From Chitinophagaceae bacterium UBA3961 (GTDB lineage: Bacteria; Bacteroidota; Bacteroidia; Chitinophagales; Chitinophagaceae): a stretch of DNA of 7,192 nt. The notes beneath the pieces were generated by a model. It had not been told where the DNA came from. It worked only from the letters and a program-made list of their open reading frames with translations, and made no database searches. Shown here piece after piece: positions 5,774 through 7,192 of this stretch. Numbering within the stretch: position 1 is the stretch's first letter; every line of letters begins with the position of its first letter. The stretch spans positions 1-7,192 of the forward strand of contig DGDD01000027.1 in the NCBI GenBank assembly GCA_002385265.1, in the 5' to 3' direction. A program made the translations under genes and the position numbers.

Positions 5774-5794
5774 TAATTAGACTAATCTAATTAT
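5773..5794. promoter_or_regulatory. Palindromic operator, probable DtxR/MntR-type box
   Basis: ATAATTAGA (5773-5781) and its exact reverse complement TCTAATTAT (5786-5794) flank CTAA. The TTAG-6 bases-CTAA core resembles the TTAG...CTAA ends of DtxR/IdeR-family boxes. It lies between the di-heme operon and the divergent DtxR/MntR-type gene, so the protein encoded next door is the likely ligand. A further ATAATTAG half-site is at 5751-5758, inside the proposed operon promoter. On the plus strand TATACTTG at 5800-5807 could be a weak -7 box for the regulator gene, with its -33 region inside the palindrome, which would allow autoregulation. Confidence 0.65.
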
Positions 5795-5839
5795 ATTTTT
5801 ATACTTGTTTCATTATCTTCATATAAATATTTTACACCC

Positions 5840-6499
5840 GTGCATTCATTTACAGAAGAAAACTATCTAAAAGCCATTTATAAATTGCAGGAAACCAACG
5901 GTGAAGTAGTAGCTACTTCCTCTCTTGCCCAGGTAATGGGGGTGCATGCCCCATCTGTAACTGATATGCTTAAAAGGATGGCCGGAAAGAAACTGGTAAC
6001 CTATCAAAAATCAAAAGGCTTTAAACTAACAGAGAAAGGTAAACAAGTAGCTGTGGGCATTATTCGTAACCATCGGCTTTGGGAAGTGTTCCTCGTTGAC
6101 AAATTGGGGTATAAATGGGATGAAGTGCATGACCTTGCCGAACAATTAGAGCATATACACAGCGAAGACCTAACTAACAAATTAGATAAGTTCCTGGGCT
6201 TCCCCAAAGCCGACCCCCATGGTGACCCAATACCAGATGCCAATGGGGTTCTTCCTAAATCGAAAGCTGTCTTGCTATCTACTCTTAAAATTGAGGAGAA
6301 GGGTACGTTTACTGGTGTTACAGACCATACACCAGCATTTTTGAATTACCTGGATAAAGCAGGCATCTCGTTGGGTAACACTGTAAAAGTAAAAGCCATT
6401 GAAGAATTTGACCAGACCTATACTCTCCAGATAAAACCTGAAAAAGAAATTGTTATAAGTTACAAAGTTGCCAATAGTATATTGGTGAACATTGCCTAA
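5840..6499 (+). CDS. DtxR/MntR-family metal-dependent transcriptional repressor
   Basis: A 219-residue cytoplasmic regulator with three parts: a winged helix-turn-helix (about 1-62; recognition helix near HAPSVTDMLKRM, 36-47), a metal-binding and dimerisation domain (about 63-140), and a C-terminal FeoA/SH3-like domain (about 145-219). Aligned by eye to DtxR/MntR, the metal ligands appear as His78, Glu82, His97, Glu101, Glu104 and His105. Glu101 replaces DtxR Cys102, as in MntR, which favours Mn(II), whereas Asn8 stands where MntR has Asp8; Mn versus Fe is therefore unsettled. The conserved DPHGDPIP is at 125-132. The metal-loaded dimer should bind DNA and repress. The start is a GTG that gives the typical MHSFTEENYLKAIYKL; no clear ribosome site is present, as usual in Bacteroidota. 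It is divergent from the di-heme operon with a palindrome between, and convergent with the TonB-dependent receptor. Confidence 0.9.
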   Translation: MHSFTEENYLKAIYKLQETNGEVVATSSLAQVMGVHAPSVTDMLKRMAGKKLVTYQKSKGFKLTEKGKQVAVGIIRNHRLWEVFLVDKLGYKWDEVHDLAEQLEHIHSEDLTNKLDKFLGFPKADPHGDPIPDANGVLPKSKAVLLSTLKIEEKGTFTGVTDHTPAFLNYLDKAGISLGNTVKVKAIEEFDQTYTLQIKPEKEIVISYKVANSILVNIA

Positions 6500-6539
6500 A
6501 CACTTTTACATATCAATTCCAGTGAGTAAAATTGAACTC

Positions 6540-7192
6540 TTATTTTATACTAAATCTTGCACCTATATAAATCTCTCTACCTCTTGTTGGTCCCCAAACT
6601 GACGATATATCAAAATAAGCACTGAAAGGATATTGCCAGCTTATGATTGGCTGTTGCTGCCGGAAATCAAAAATGTTTTCACAGCCTGCATATATTTCAA
6701 ACTGCTTCCATGTTTTGGTGAACTGTGCATTAACAAGTGTAAACGATTTTGATTTTTGGGGCCGTTGATACTCCGCTGGATTAGCTGATGTATTGGGCAA
6801 TTGCTGTACACCATACCAATGTATGTTTACATCTAAATGCCATTTATTTGTTAATGGTTTATAAGAAAGGGTTGAGAGAATTTTATGTGCAGGATTAAAC
6901 GGAAGATTAATTTTTTTTCCATTTACTTTACGATATACATCTAAATACACATAAGCAGCTTTGGCTTCAAAACGACTGAAAAACTTTGAATACGCTTCAA
7001 CCTGGAGACCATCAGAAATTGATTTACCAGTAAAATTAGAAATGATTGCTTTAGATGGGTTGGCATCATAATCAGGAAAAATCTGATTTTGAAATTGGGT
7101 TCGGTAATAATCAATGCTGATATATCCTTCAATATTTTTACCATCAAACTTCTGAGTAAAATTTGCACCAAAATTTAAGGCTCTTTCCGGTC
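6540..7192 (-). CDS. TonB-dependent outer-membrane receptor, C-terminal beta-barrel (N-terminal part outside)
   Basis: One continuous minus-strand frame runs from the window edge (first full codon at 7190) to the stop at 6540, giving 216 residues. It begins PERALNFGANFTQKFDG and contains alternating barrel strands such as GYISIDYYRTQFQNQIF, then FEIYAGCENIFDF and, near the end, GPTRGREIYIGARFSIK. The G-x-EN-(I/L)-F-(D/N) motif and the last strand ending in an aromatic-rich segment are typical of TonB-dependent receptors. These take up siderophores, metals, vitamins or glycans using TonB energy. The plug, TonB box and most of the barrel, which would help assign the substrate, lie outside. GTG at 6950 is internal, not the true start. 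A metal-related ligand is suggested only by the neighbouring metal regulator. The gene meets the regulator tail to tail with 40 bases between. Confidence 0.88.
   Translation of the reverse strand, partial: PERALNFGANFTQKFDGKNIEGYISIDYYRTQFQNQIFPDYDANPSKAIISNFTGKSISDGLQVEAYSKFFSRFEAKAAYVYLDVYRKVNGKKINLPFNPAHKILSTLSYKPLTNKWHLDVNIHWYGVQQLPNTSANPAEYQRPQKSKSFTLVNAQFTKTWKQFEIYAGCENIFDFRQQQPIISWQYPFSAYFDISSVWGPTRGREIYIGARFSIK

Noticed and set aside
6504..6531. TTTTAC ... GTAAAA hairpin between the converging regulator and receptor genes as a terminator.
   Set aside because: Only a six-base A/T-rich stem with a 16-base loop and no T-run; too weak to support.
6941..7171. A 76-codon minus-strand reading frame overlapping the TonB-receptor region, suggesting a frameshift or separate small gene.
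   Set aside because: The receptor frame itself is open without a stop from 6540 to the window edge and gives good beta-barrel sequence (PERALNFGANFTQKF, then GYISIDYYRTQF). The other frame is a shadow; there is no frameshift.

Overview
The window looks like chromosomal DNA of a Bacteroidota bacterium, probably near the Chitinophagaceae/Sphingobacteriales; the rank below phylum is a guess. The support is an AT-rich genome without clear Shine-Dalgarno sequences, one exact Bacteroidota promoter (TTTG, 19 bases, TATCTTTG) upstream of the arsR-type gene, and the protein types: TonB-dependent receptor, OprO/P-like porin, DUF1111 di-heme lipoprotein and a MerTP fusion.

Layout: (1) 1-1491, plus strand, AT-rich: the 3' part of a DUF262/HNH (GmrSD-like) nuclease gene, then a small gene of unknown function with a possible PD-(D/E)XK-like core. 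This looks like the edge of a defence locus. (2) 1514-2840, minus strand: a compact mercury-type cluster reading arsR-like regulator, merTP fusion, GDCCVxC protein, with a promoter and a perfect inverted-repeat operator upstream of the regulator. No mercuric reductase lies in the window. (3) 2857-5728, minus strand: a tight three-gene operon encoding a di-heme cytochrome lipoprotein, a Rieske [2Fe-2S] probable lipoprotein and an outer-membrane porin, with 5-base spacing and a 4-base ATGA overlap. (4) 5729-5839: a divergent regulatory region with a 9-4-9 palindrome and one additional half-site. (5) 5840-6499, plus strand: a DtxR/MntR-family metal-dependent repressor with a C-terminal FeoA-like domain. 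(6) 6540-7192, minus strand: the C-terminal end of a TonB-dependent receptor running off the window.

How the parts may work together: most of the window concerns metal and redox handling at the cell envelope. The arsR-like protein probably represses its own operon until it binds Hg(II) or another thiophilic metal; MerTP and the GDCCVxC protein would then move and bind the metal. The DtxR-type protein probably controls the divergent di-heme/Rieske/porin operon and perhaps itself in response to Mn(II) or Fe(II). The di-heme, Rieske and porin genes suggest an envelope electron-transfer module linked to metal supply, whose substrate cannot be read from the sequence. This combination under a metal repressor is the most interesting item here.

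The only non-coding stretches are short (the longest is 111 bases, 5729-5839). No tRNA, rRNA, CRISPR array or insertion sequence was recognised.
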